Origin: Mycolicibacterium litorale
GTDB taxonomy: Bacteria; Actinomycetota; Actinomycetes; Mycobacteriales; Mycobacteriaceae
NCBI RefSeq assembly: GCF_014218295.1
Contig: NZ_AP023287.1
Span: 992,001-1,056,000, forward strand
Length of the DNA: 64,000 nucleotides
Direction of reading: 5' to 3'
Positions 56,723 to 64,000 of this stretch are shown one piece after another (position 1 is the stretch's first letter; every line of letters begins with the position of its first letter). A program made the translations under genes and the position numbers. The notes below the pieces were generated by a model that saw only the letters and a program-made list of their open reading frames with translations, searched no databases and was not told the DNA's origin.

Positions 56723-56766
56723 TTAATCTGGCCCGCTTATTGGGTGCAGTATGTGATTGTTTGCGT

Positions 56767-58368
56767 ATGCGTAAATCGGCCAGGACAGCCCTCCTCGTCA
56801 TCACCTCAGTTCTCGCGTCGCTCGCCCTCTGCGTCGCATCAGCTTTCGCCGCGGCACTCGCTTTCGGGGCCGTCGCGCTGATCGTGCCCGGCACCGGCAC
56901 CCACAACGTCACCACCGACACGCAGTACCGAGAGAACGCCGCCGACCGGTATATCTCCGCTTCCGGGCTGCCGTGTACGTCGACGAACGGTTGCGACCTC
57001 CTCGGCGTCGACTATCCCGCCAGCTTCTGGCCCATCCCACTGCCCGGCTGGTGCCCGGGCCTCAAATGCGACACCTGGAACGCCTCGGTCGGGGAGGGCG
57101 TCCACAACCTAGACCTCCAGCTGACTGAAGTAGTGCGCACCGCGCCCGCGAACGAGCAGATCATCATCTTCGGCTATTCCCAAGGCGGCGCGGTCGTTTC
57201 GCGCGCGATGTACGACATCCCCGAGGAACAGCGAAACCGCATCACCGTCGTCACCATCGGCAACATCAACAACCCCCAGGGCCTGTGGTCGCGCCTGAGC
57301 TTCCTGCGTTACATCCCCATCCTCAACGTCTCCTTCGGTCCGCAACTGCCCACCGACATCGGCGTCAAGAGCACCAATTACTCCTTCGAGTACGACCCCG
57401 TCGGCGACGCCCCGCGCTACTGGGGCAACCCGCTCGCCGTCCTCAACGCGCTGTTCGCCTTCGAGTACGTCCACGGCTACTACCTCGACCCCAACAGCAA
57501 CGGGCCGACCGACTCGATGCCCTACGGCTACGACGACGCCAGCCTCGCGGCCGCGATCGCCGCCGCGCCGAAGCGCGTCCACGGCGACGCCACCTTCGTC
57601 CTGATCCCGCAGCGCGGCACCCTGCCGATCTTCCAGCCGCTCGTCGACCTCGGAAACGCGACTGGCACATCGGCTTTCGTCGAACCCCTGGTCCGTCTGC
57701 TGCAGCCGGTCACCAAACTGCTGATCGACCTGGGCTACGACCGCAACGCCGACCCGGGCGTGCCGCGGAACCTGTCGATCCTGCCGTTCAACCCGCTCAC
57801 CTTCAATCCCGTCCGCTTCTCGGTGGAATTCGTCGAAGCCGTCATCCAGGGGATCGAGGACGCGTTCCGTGGCGGCAGCATGATCGCCGTTCCGGTGCCG
57901 AACCCGGCCAACACCGAATCGGACACCGAATCGGACACCGAATCCGACACCGAACTCACCGAGAGTGACTCCCTACGCCTCGTCGCCGACGAGAGCCAAG
58001 AGGCCCAGCCCGAGCAGGAGTCGGCGACGCCGGCCGAACCGGTCGCCGACACGACACCGGACGCGCTCGAGGAGACGACCACGGGTGGCGCCACCGTCAC
58101 GCCGCTTCCGGTCGTCGACTCCGACGAGCCCGACCTCAACGCCGACACGAGCGGCGCCACGGACGACGAGGTCGCCAGGGAAGAGGACCTCGAGCAGGAT
58201 GTCAGCGACGGCAACACCGAAACCACCGACGACATTGCCTCGGACGAAGAACCGTCCGAAGATCCCCAGCAAACCGACAACGCTCCGGTCGAGGACGCCG
58301 GCGCTGACGCCGACGACACCCCGCAGACCGACGGCGCCCAGCCGGCCGCTGAAAAGGCCGCTGCCTGA
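56767..58368 (+). CDS. PE-PPE domain-containing exported serine hydrolase
   Basis: A 533-residue protein. Signal peptide MRKSARTALLVITSVLASLA followed by CVASAFAAALAFG. The PE-PPE hydrolase domain starts LIVPGTGTHNVTTDTQYRE; the nucleophile elbow is IIIFGYSQGGAVVSRAMYDI (GxSxG), with the Asp/His partners in the YDPVGDAPRYWGNP and FEYVHGYYLDPNS regions. These are esterases/cutinase-like enzymes of the mycobacterial envelope. The last ~150 residues form a highly acidic, repeat-containing tail (TESD repeats) rather than a known domain. ATG 56767 is chosen because the frame upstream lacks a signal. Confidence 0.87.
   Translation: MRKSARTALLVITSVLASLALCVASAFAAALAFGAVALIVPGTGTHNVTTDTQYRENAADRYISASGLPCTSTNGCDLLGVDYPASFWPIPLPGWCPGLKCDTWNASVGEGVHNLDLQLTEVVRTAPANEQIIIFGYSQGGAVVSRAMYDIPEEQRNRITVVTIGNINNPQGLWSRLSFLRYIPILNVSFGPQLPTDIGVKSTNYSFEYDPVGDAPRYWGNPLAVLNALFAFEYVHGYYLDPNSNGPTDSMPYGYDDASLAAAIAAAPKRVHGDATFVLIPQRGTLPIFQPLVDLGNATGTSAFVEPLVRLLQPVTKLLIDLGYDRNADPGVPRNLSILPFNPLTFNPVRFSVEFVEAVIQGIEDAFRGGSMIAVPVPNPANTESDTESDTESDTELTESDSLRLVADESQEAQPEQESATPAEPVADTTPDALEETTTGGATVTPLPVVDSDEPDLNADTSGATDDEVAREEDLEQDVSDGNTETTDDIASDEEPSEDPQQTDNAPVEDAGADADDTPQTDGAQPAAEKAAA
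57911..57958 (+). repeat. Four 12-bp tandem repeats in the PE-PPE gene
   Basis: acaccgaatcgg occurs twice exactly, then as acaccgaatccg and acaccgaactca, coding TESD-type repeats. In-frame units can expand or contract without a frameshift, a likely length polymorphism in the acidic tail. Confidence 0.85.
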
Positions 58369-58475
58369 GCACCTTCGGTGACGGAGCACACCACGTATCA
58401 GAGACACGCGGAAACCGAGACCGAAGCGAGACCTCCGTCAGCTACGGTGTCGGAGGATCCTGGAGGGGAAATCGA

Positions 58476-58790
58476 ATGAAAACACGCATGGCCGCCACCG
58501 CGGCGGCCCTCGCTCTGTCCGCAGTGCTCAGCGCTCCGCAGGCCATGGCGCAGCCGACCACGTGGACGATGCCGGACATCCGCGGGATGAACCTCGCCGC
58601 GGCGCAGAAGGCCTTCAACGAGGCCACCGAAGGCAGCGGCGTCAAGCTGACACCGGTCAACCTGTCGGGACCGGGCGAGGTCATCAACCTGACCAACTGG
58701 ACCGTCTGCTCGCAGTCACCGCGGGCGGGAGGCACCATCAGGGCGAAGTCGCAGCCCGCGGTCGGCGTCAACCGGCCCAACAACTGCTGA
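58476..58790 (+). CDS. Small secreted PASTA-like protein, paralog 2
   Basis: A 104-residue exported protein: MKTRMAATAAALALSAVLSA signal, cleavage near AMAQP, then a single PASTA-like domain (WTMPDIRGMNLAAAQKAF, NLTNWTVCSQSPRAGGTI) ending PNNC. The two cysteines could form a disulfide. The start has a gaggggaaatcga ribosome-binding region. It is the intact counterpart of the gene at 53456 and is followed by a 20-bp-stem terminator shared with the convergent mmaA gene. Single-PASTA secreted proteins may bind muropeptides; the role here is unknown. Confidence 0.85.
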   Translation: MKTRMAATAAALALSAVLSAPQAMAQPTTWTMPDIRGMNLAAAQKAFNEATEGSGVKLTPVNLSGPGEVINLTNWTVCSQSPRAGGTIRAKSQPAVGVNRPNNC

Positions 58791-58801
58791 CCGGCTGACC
58801 A

Positions 58802-58844
58802 ACGAATTCGCCCCGCCACTTTCGAAGTGGCGGGGCGAATTCGT
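58802..58844. terminator. Bidirectional terminator hairpin
   Basis: Perfect 20-bp arms (58802-58821 and 58825-58844: acgaattcgccccgccactt and its complement) around a 3-nt loop, between the convergent PASTA-like gene and mmaA. It serves both directions. Confidence 0.85.
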
Positions 58845-58856
58845 CGAGCAGAAAAC

Positions 58857-59756
58857 TCAGGCGGCGACAGCGCCCGGCTTCAGGTAGGTCACCAGGCTGA
58901 CGTCGAGCGCCTCGTCGACGAAGTAGTACTGGCAACCGGTCAGGTACTTCATGTACCGGTTGTAGTTCTCCTCGTCGGTGGCGGCGATCGCCTCCTCCTT
59001 GTGGTTCTCCAGGCGCGCCGCCCAGATCCCGAGCGTCTTGATGTAGTGGTTGCGCAGCGACAGCGTCTCGGGCACCACGAAGCCGGCCTTCTCGCCGTGC
59101 TCCACCATCATCTCCGTGCTCGGCAGACGCCCGCCCGGGAAGATCTCGGTCATGATGAACTTCGCGAACCGCGCGAGTTCGAACGTCAGCTTCTTGCCGC
59201 GCGCCTGCAGGTTGTCCGGGTGGTACGCGCAGCTGCTCTGGATCGTCATGCGGCCGTCGTCGGGCATGATGTCGTAGCACGTCTTGAAGAAGTCGTCGTA
59301 GCGCTCGAAGCCGAAGTGCTCGAACGCCTCGATCGACACGATGCGGTCGACGGGGGAGTGGAACTGCTCCCAGCCCTCCAGGCGCACATCGAACGTCCGC
59401 TCGGTGTCGATCGCGCTCAGCAGCTGGTTGCAGTACGCCTGCTGGTTCTTGCTCAGCGTCAACCCGATGACGTTGACGTCGTACTTCTCCATCGCCCGCT
59501 TCATCGTCATACCCCAGCCGCAGCCCACCTCGAGCAGCGTCATCCCGGGCTTGAGGTCGAGCCGGTCGAGGTGCTGGTCGATGTTGGCGATCTGCGCCTC
59601 GGACAGCGTCGCGTTCGGGCCGGTGAAGTACGCGCAGCTGTACTTGCGCGTCGGATCCTGGAAGACACCGAAGAAATCGTCCGACAGGTCGTAGTGCGCT
59701 TGGATGTCCTCGAAGTGCGGCCGCAGCTCTTGAGTACCGGTTGAGTTGTCAGACAT
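58857..59756 (-). CDS. mmaA4: Cyclopropane mycolic acid synthase family methyltransferase, MmaA4/MmaA3-like
   Basis: A 299-residue SAM methyltransferase from ATG 59756 ([20 protein letters not shown]). Motif I is [19 protein letters not shown], then [37 protein letters not shown] and [23 protein letters not shown]; the end [10 protein letters not shown] and the [10 protein letters not shown] segment are closest, from memory, to MmaA4 (Hma) and MmaA3 of M. tuberculosis. These act on the distal meromycolate position to give hydroxy/oxygenated mycolates. It is the first of two mmaA genes here; M. tuberculosis has four. Confidence 0.85.
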   Translation of the reverse strand: MSDNSTGTQELRPHFEDIQAHYDLSDDFFGVFQDPTRKYSCAYFTGPNATLSEAQIANIDQHLDRLDLKPGMTLLEVGCGWGMTMKRAMEKYDVNVIGLTLSKNQQAYCNQLLSAIDTERTFDVRLEGWEQFHSPVDRIVSIEAFEHFGFERYDDFFKTCYDIMPDDGRMTIQSSCAYHPDNLQARGKKLTFELARFAKFIMTEIFPGGRLPSTEMMVEHGEKAGFVVPETLSLRNHYIKTLGIWAARLENHKEEAIAATDEENYNRYMKYLTGCQYYFVDEALDVSLVTYLKPGAVAA

Positions 59757-59930
59757 AGTCCGCTGTTGGCCTTCCTCGTGACAGGTCAAAATCGTCGTTA
59801 CCGATTGGTTGGTAGCCCGCACCCTACCTGCCTCCAGGCGACCGCCCGCCCACCATTGGACGTGTTGGTCACCCCGGTCGCCAGCTGTTTGACGCCCGCG
59901 ACATATCGGGTCTTTGCTGTGCGAGCGCAG

Positions 59931-60800
59931 CTACTTCACCAGCGTGAACTGATTCACGTCGGTGTAGCCCTTCCGGAAGGCGTCGGCGCAGCCCGTCAGG
60001 TAGTGCATGTAGCGGTCGTAGACCTCTTGGGACTGAATGGCGATGGCCTCGTCCTTGTGCGCCTCGAGCGCCGCCGCCCAGTGGTCCAGCGTCTTGGCGT
60101 AGTGCGGCTGCAGCGACTGCTCCCGCGTCAGCGTGAAGCCCGCCTTGCCCGCATGCTCGCCCACCAGCTCGATCGTCGGCAGGTAACCGCCGGGGAAGAT
60201 CTCGGTGAGGATGAACTTGATGAACCGCGCGACCGAGAAGGTCAGCGGGATGCCGCGCTCGATCATCTGCGGGATCGTCAGCGCCGTGATGGTGTGCAGC
60301 AGCATCACCCCGTCGTCCGGCAGCACCCGGTACGCCATGGTGAAGAAGTCGTCCCAGCGGTCACGGCCGAAGTGCTCGAACGCGCCGATCGACACGATGC
60401 GGTCGACGGGCTGGTCGAAATCCTCCCAGCCCTGCAGCAGCACCTGCTTGCTGCGCGGGCTGTCCGACGCGGCGAACACATTCTCGACATGGGCGTGCTG
60501 GTTCTTGCTCAGCGTGAGGCCGATGACGTTGACGTCGTACTTCTCGATCGCCCGCATCATCGTGTAACCCCAGCCGCAGCCGACGTCGAGCAGCGTCATA
60601 CCGGGCTGCAGGCCCAGCTTGCCGAGCGCGAGGTCGACCTTGGCCCGCTGGGCCTCCTCGAGCGTCATGTCGTCGCGCTCGAAGTACGCGCAGCTGTACA
60701 TCTGCGAAGGGTCGAGGAACAGCCGGAAGAAGTCGTCGGACAGGTCGTAGTGCGCCCGGACGTCTTCGAAGTGCGGCTTCAGTTTGCCCGATCGGGCCAT
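59931..60800 (-). CDS. mmaA2: Cyclopropane mycolic acid synthase, MmaA2-like
   Basis: A 289-residue paralog from ATG 60800 ([20 protein letters not shown]). It shares [21 protein letters not shown] and [21 protein letters not shown], and the [16 protein letters not shown] and [10 protein letters not shown] segments match MmaA2/CmaA-type enzymes that place cis-cyclopropanes in alpha-mycolates. It is 174 bp upstream of the mmaA4-like gene on the same strand. Confidence 0.87.
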   Translation of the reverse strand: MARSGKLKPHFEDVRAHYDLSDDFFRLFLDPSQMYSCAYFERDDMTLEEAQRAKVDLALGKLGLQPGMTLLDVGCGWGYTMMRAIEKYDVNVIGLTLSKNQHAHVENVFAASDSPRSKQVLLQGWEDFDQPVDRIVSIGAFEHFGRDRWDDFFTMAYRVLPDDGVMLLHTITALTIPQMIERGIPLTFSVARFIKFILTEIFPGGYLPTIELVGEHAGKAGFTLTREQSLQPHYAKTLDHWAAALEAHKDEAIAIQSQEVYDRYMHYLTGCADAFRKGYTDVNQFTLVK

Positions 60801-60934
60801 GGTGGTGCCTTTCCTGGCGAGTGAGGGCCGCGTCGGCGTCATCGGTCGACTGCCCACATCGGCCCACCTGCACTCGACTGGGGATGCTAGCCGATGTGGT
60901 GCCACCAGCCCAATTACGATATTTTTTTCCCTGG

Positions 60935-61840
60935 TCAGGGCCGTTCTGCGAACGTCGTCTTGAGTTCGCCGACGACCTCGTCCCACAGCGGCTCGGGCAA
61001 CTCGTGACCCATCCCGTCGTACATCACCAGCCTCGCGTTCGGGATCGCCTTGGCGATCGCCTTCCCGCCCGACGGACGCATCAACTTGTCCGCCTTGCCG
61101 TGGATGACGACCGTCGGTGCCGTGGTCTGTTTGTTGTAGCGCAGCAGGCTGCCGCTGCCGGTGATCGCGTTGAACTGCCGGGCGATGCCCTGCGGGTAGT
61201 ACGACCGCTCGTAGAACGCGACCGCGTCGGCGCGCAGCTTCTCGTCGGTCGACGGGTAGCCGGGGCTGCCGATGATCCTGCTGACGCGGATCGAGTTCTC
61301 GATGATCACGTCCCTCGGCGAGTTCGGCGACGGGCCCGTGATCACCGCCAGCAGCTGTCGCGGCCCGGGCGGCGGCAGGAACGCCTGGTTGTTCGACGAG
61401 AAGATCACCCCGAGCGTCTTCGTGCGCTCGGCATGGCGTGCCGCGACGATCTGCGCGATCATCCCGCCCATCGAACCGCCGACCACGTGCGCCCGGTCGA
61501 TGCCGAGATGGTCGAGCACCGCGGCCGCATCGTCGGCCATGTCCTCGAGCGTGTACACCGCCGGGCTCCTGACACCGAGCACCGAACGGACCATGTTGCC
61601 GACCTGCGACCCCAAGGTGTGCTGCCCGTCGAGATGGCTGGACAGCCCGACGTCGCGGTTGTCGTAGCGGATCACCCGCAAGCCCTGGTCGACGAGCTTG
61701 CGGCAGAAGTCCTCGCGCCAGAACGTCAGCTGCGCTCCGAGGCCCATGATGAGCAGGACGGCCGGGTCACCCGGGTTGCCCATGTCCTCGTAGTGGATCT
61801 GCAGATCTCCCGACGGCGCCTTCCCTTCGCGGACCTGCAA
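60935..61840 (-). CDS. lipG: Alpha/beta hydrolase, LipG-like
   Basis: A 301-residue hydrolase at the LipG (Rv0646c) position. Oxyanion region [14 protein letters not shown], nucleophile [16 protein letters not shown] (GxSxG), acid/base residues in [14 protein letters not shown] and [11 protein letters not shown] (Asp, His). LipG has esterase/thioesterase activity in M. tuberculosis. It starts at TTG 61840, 1 bp after the ABC1 kinase stop, so the pair is coupled. Close linkage with mmaA genes suggests a mycolic-acid-linked role. Confidence 0.88.
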   Translation of the reverse strand: MQVREGKAPSGDLQIHYEDMGNPGDPAVLLIMGLGAQLTFWREDFCRKLVDQGLRVIRYDNRDVGLSSHLDGQHTLGSQVGNMVRSVLGVRSPAVYTLEDMADDAAAVLDHLGIDRAHVVGGSMGGMIAQIVAARHAERTKTLGVIFSSNNQAFLPPPGPRQLLAVITGPSPNSPRDVIIENSIRVSRIIGSPGYPSTDEKLRADAVAFYERSYYPQGIARQFNAITGSGSLLRYNKQTTAPTVVIHGKADKLMRPSGGKAIAKAIPNARLVMYDGMGHELPEPLWDEVVGELKTTFAERP

Positions 61841-61841
61841 C

Positions 61842-63200
61842 TCAGACCTCCAGCTCTTCCTCTTTGTGCTCGCGACTGATGTCGACCATGAAGTTCGCGA
61901 AATACCCGGTCAGCTGCGGGTCACTCATCATCTGCCACTTCGGCGCCAACAACTTCATGTAACGCTCGACGTAAAGGAACTGCTTCCCGATGAGCACCAG
62001 CTCGCGGGGCAGCTTCACGTCGTAGGCGTCGGCCAGAGCCGACAGCTGCCTGCCGATCTCGGCGTAGCTCATCTCGCCCAGCGTCGACATGGTCAGCGGC
62101 GTGGCGAACTTCTCCAGGTCCCTGGCGGCCTCGGCCTCCGGCTTCACCGTGCCGACCGCGCCCATCATGACGACGATCTTGCCCGCGGCGGCGTGGTCCT
62201 TCTTCACCAGCAGCGCGTACACGAGTTCGCGCAGCAGCCAGCGGGTCCGCGGATCGATGCGGCCCATGATGCCGAAGTCGAAGAACACGATCTTGCCGTC
62301 GGCGTCGACGTAGAGGTTGCCCGCGTGCAGGTCGCCGTGGAACAGCCCATGCCGCAGCCCGCCCTCGAACAGGCTGAACAGCAGCGCCTTGACCAGTTCG
62401 GTGCCGTCGAAGCCGGCCTTGCGGATGGCGGCGGCGTCGTCGATGCGGATGCCCGACACCCGCTCCATCGTCAGGACCCGCTCGCTGGTCAGATCCCAGT
62501 ACACCTGCGGCACCCGGATGTTGCGGCCCAGCGGCGAGGCGTGCATATGCGACACCCAGGCGTCCATGGACTGCGCCTCGAGCCGGAAGTCGAGCTCCTC
62601 GGCGAGGTTGTCGGCGAAATCGGCGACGACGTCCTGCGCGCTCAGCCGCTGACCGAGTTTGGCGAACTCGACGAGGCGGGCGCCGCGCTTGAGGATCTGC
62701 AGATCGGCCGCGACGCGGCGGCGGATGCCAGGCCGCTGGATCTTGACGACGACCTCCTCGCCGCTGTGCAGGGTCGCGTAGTGCACCTGCGCGATGGACG
62801 CCGACGCGAACGGCTTGTCATCGAAACTCTTGTAGAGGTTCTTCGGATCGTCGCCGAGTTCCTCGCGCAGCAACCTGGCCACCTCGTCGGGGTTGGCTGG
62901 CGGCACCCGGTCGAGCAGGCTGCGGAACTCCTTGGACAGCGATTCGCCGAACGCGCCCGGACTCGACGCGATGATCTGTCCGAATTTGACGTAGGTGGGT
63001 CCGAGATCGGCGAAGGTCTGCGGAACCTGCTTGATGATCTTCTGCGAGAGGTTGCCGCGTCCGCGGAGATTGGTCAGGACGCGCGCGCCGGTCCGGGTGA
63101 TCTGCCACCCGGTCGCGCCGACGCGGGCCGCCTCGACCGGCAACGGCACCCGGTCCAGTCTGGCAACCTCTCGGTGCTGGGTCTTTCGCGTGGCACTCAT
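61842..63200 (-). CDS. ABC1/UbiB-family atypical kinase-like protein
   Basis: A 452-residue protein from ATG 63200 (MSATRKTQHREVARLDRVPL). UbiB signatures: the N-terminal KxGQ motif TYVKFGQIIASSPGAFG, PFASASIAQVHYATLHSGEEVVVKIQRPGI (Ala-rich loop and Lys), LRHGLFHGDLHAGNLYVDAD and KIVFFDFGIMGRI (Mg-binding). It matches Rv0647c. ABC1K proteins are ATPases that support isoprenoid-lipid/quinone metabolism; here its operon with lipG and mmaA suggests a role in mycolic acid or envelope lipids. Confidence 0.9.
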   Translation of the reverse strand: MSATRKTQHREVARLDRVPLPVEAARVGATGWQITRTGARVLTNLRGRGNLSQKIIKQVPQTFADLGPTYVKFGQIIASSPGAFGESLSKEFRSLLDRVPPANPDEVARLLREELGDDPKNLYKSFDDKPFASASIAQVHYATLHSGEEVVVKIQRPGIRRRVAADLQILKRGARLVEFAKLGQRLSAQDVVADFADNLAEELDFRLEAQSMDAWVSHMHASPLGRNIRVPQVYWDLTSERVLTMERVSGIRIDDAAAIRKAGFDGTELVKALLFSLFEGGLRHGLFHGDLHAGNLYVDADGKIVFFDFGIMGRIDPRTRWLLRELVYALLVKKDHAAAGKIVVMMGAVGTVKPEAEAARDLEKFATPLTMSTLGEMSYAEIGRQLSALADAYDVKLPRELVLIGKQFLYVERYMKLLAPKWQMMSDPQLTGYFANFMVDISREHKEEELEV

Positions 63201-63252
63201 AGCAGACAGTGTCTCAAAGTGCGCGGGGAGGGGAAAAAGCGTGTGCCTCGCG

Positions 63253-63528
63253 TCACAGTCCGGCGGGGACGGATTGCTGGACCGGCTCGTAGGCGTCCGG
63301 TCGGGCGGCGAACGCGCACAACCCGACCGCGACAAGGAAGCCGGAGACGACGAAGAAGATGTCGATGCCGACGGATCCGCCGGCCGGCCAGCCCCACAGA
63401 TGGTGGGCGAACACCGCCAGCACCGCGACCATCCGCAGACCCTGGATGTCCAGCCGCTGATTCGCCCGTTCGGCCCGCCGACGCCGTCGCCGCGACGTCT
63501 CCCGGTACCGGTCCACCATTGTTGCCAC
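63253..63528 (-). CDS. Truncated acyltransferase-3 family protein
   Basis: A 91-residue frame with a basic start (MVDRYRETSRRRRRRAERAN) and the acyltransferase-3 N-terminal signature IQGLRMVAVLAVFAHHLWGW, then SVGIDIFFVVSGFLVAVGL. Only the first two helices and the catalytic His region are present; the remaining 8 or so helices of a normal ~370-residue enzyme are missing and no continuation is visible downstream. It is either a decayed gene or a mini-protein. GTG 63528 and ATG 63519 are both possible starts. Confidence 0.55.
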   Translation of the reverse strand: MATMVDRYRETSRRRRRRAERANQRLDIQGLRMVAVLAVFAHHLWGWPAGGSVGIDIFFVVSGFLVAVGLCAFAARPDAYEPVQQSVPAGL

Positions 63529-63757
63529 GAAACTCCCAAGTTTGATTGCGCAAACTCACTGTGTTGCACTGCCAGCGCACGTGAGCAAGAGGAAGATCAT
63601 CTCCGAATCAGCTCAGTTATGCGCGATGGAGATTCGAAGCGGTAACTGTTCACGCGCCGAACCGCCAGAATTCACCTCGCGGAGGTGGGAGTGCGGCGGC
63701 GTGCGGGGGTATACGACGCTCGACGCCTTCCCACTCTCGGAAAGACCAGGTGTTGAC

Positions 63758-64000
63758 ATGACCAAGCGCATATCAGGGCTCGTCGGAGCGGTGACAGTGC
63801 TGGCCGCGATCGGGCTCGCCGGCCCGGCGGCCGCGGCGGACTCGTGGGAGATGCCCGATGTCGAAGGGGCGATCCTGCAGGAAGCCCACGACACCATCCT
63901 GTCGACCACCGGGGGCGCCGTGGTGCCTCAGACGTCGACGGCCGACGGGACGCCCTACGAGCAGATCAACCTGACGAACTGGGTGGTGTGCTCGCAGTCG
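63758..64000 (+). CDS. Small secreted PASTA-like protein, paralog 3 (3' end outside window)
   Basis: 81 residues visible from ATG 63758: signal peptide MTKRISGLVGAVTVLAAIGL, cleavage near AAAAD, then WEMPDVEGAILQEAHDTI and QINLTNWVVCSQS. It shares the domain and single-Cys pattern of the proteins at 53456 and 58476 but is more divergent. It diverges from the acyltransferase fragment. Confidence 0.8.
   Translation, partial: MTKRISGLVGAVTVLAAIGLAGPAAAADSWEMPDVEGAILQEAHDTILSTTGGAVVPQTSTADGTPYEQINLTNWVVCSQS

Noticed and set aside
58827-60824. Long plus-strand frames opposite the mmaA genes
   Set aside because: Antisense shadows of the two methyltransferase genes.
61866-63545. Open frame of 559 codons on the plus strand
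   Set aside because: It is the antisense shadow of the ABC1 kinase gene; high GC keeps the frame open and the translation has no domain features.

Overview
The window is a high-GC mycobacterial chromosome segment, most like a rapidly growing Mycolicibacterium. The two ends match, gene for gene, the M. tuberculosis block Rv0632c to Rv0647c: echA3, the Rv0634c-type metallo-hydrolase, thrT-metT-rpmG, hadABC, trpT-secE-nusG-rplK-rplA, then mycolic acid cyclopropane synthases, lipG and an ABC1-type kinase. An nsrR-hmp nitric oxide defence pair is added ahead of the tRNA genes. Species cannot be fixed from the sequence.

Between rplA (ends 11490) and the mmaA genes (from 58857) lies about 45 kb of visibly lower-GC, mosaic accessory DNA. 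It encodes a Wzx/Wzy-type surface polysaccharide locus: a DUF4012 protein (interrupted), a BY-kinase/chain-length regulator, a Tat-exported DUF1800/DUF1501 pair with a lipoprotein, a flippase, a polymerase, a pyruvyltransferase, methyltransferases, glycosyltransferases, sugar-nucleotide enzymes (UDP-sugar dehydrogenase, two epimerases, GDP-fucose synthase) and a LMW tyrosine phosphatase. Its centre (about 36.0 to 42.4 kb) is a nonulosonic-acid (sialic-acid-like) module: a NeuB-family synthase, a CMP-sugar synthetase fused to a HAD phosphatase, a sialyltransferase-like enzyme and a PhyH dioxygenase directly after neuB. The synthase and fused synthetase look like the animal NANS/CMAS type that works through a 9-phosphate, and the synthase lacks the usual C-terminal SAF domain.

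The island is heavily reworked by mobile elements. An IS1081-like element sits in the DUF4012 gene with an 8-bp target duplication. A Tn554-like three-gene recombinase element sits inside the transposase of an IS3-family element. Two apparently identical IS256-family copies bracket the flippase-to-FkbM segment, and one of them carries an IS1380-family insertion with a 4-bp duplication. A decayed IS21 splits an mmaA pseudogene. Remnants of further IS3 and IS256 elements and of an SGNH/acyltransferase gene are present.

At the right border a small secreted PASTA-like gene, its terminator hairpin and the 3' part of an mmaA gene occur in decayed form, followed about 5 kb later by the intact set. 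This suggests the island entered by recombination with a donor carrying the same rplA-island-mmaA layout, or arose by local duplication. Several pathway steps (priming sugar-phosphate transferase, GDP-mannose dehydratase, hexosamine 2-epimerase) are not in the window, so the polysaccharide depends on other loci or is no longer made.
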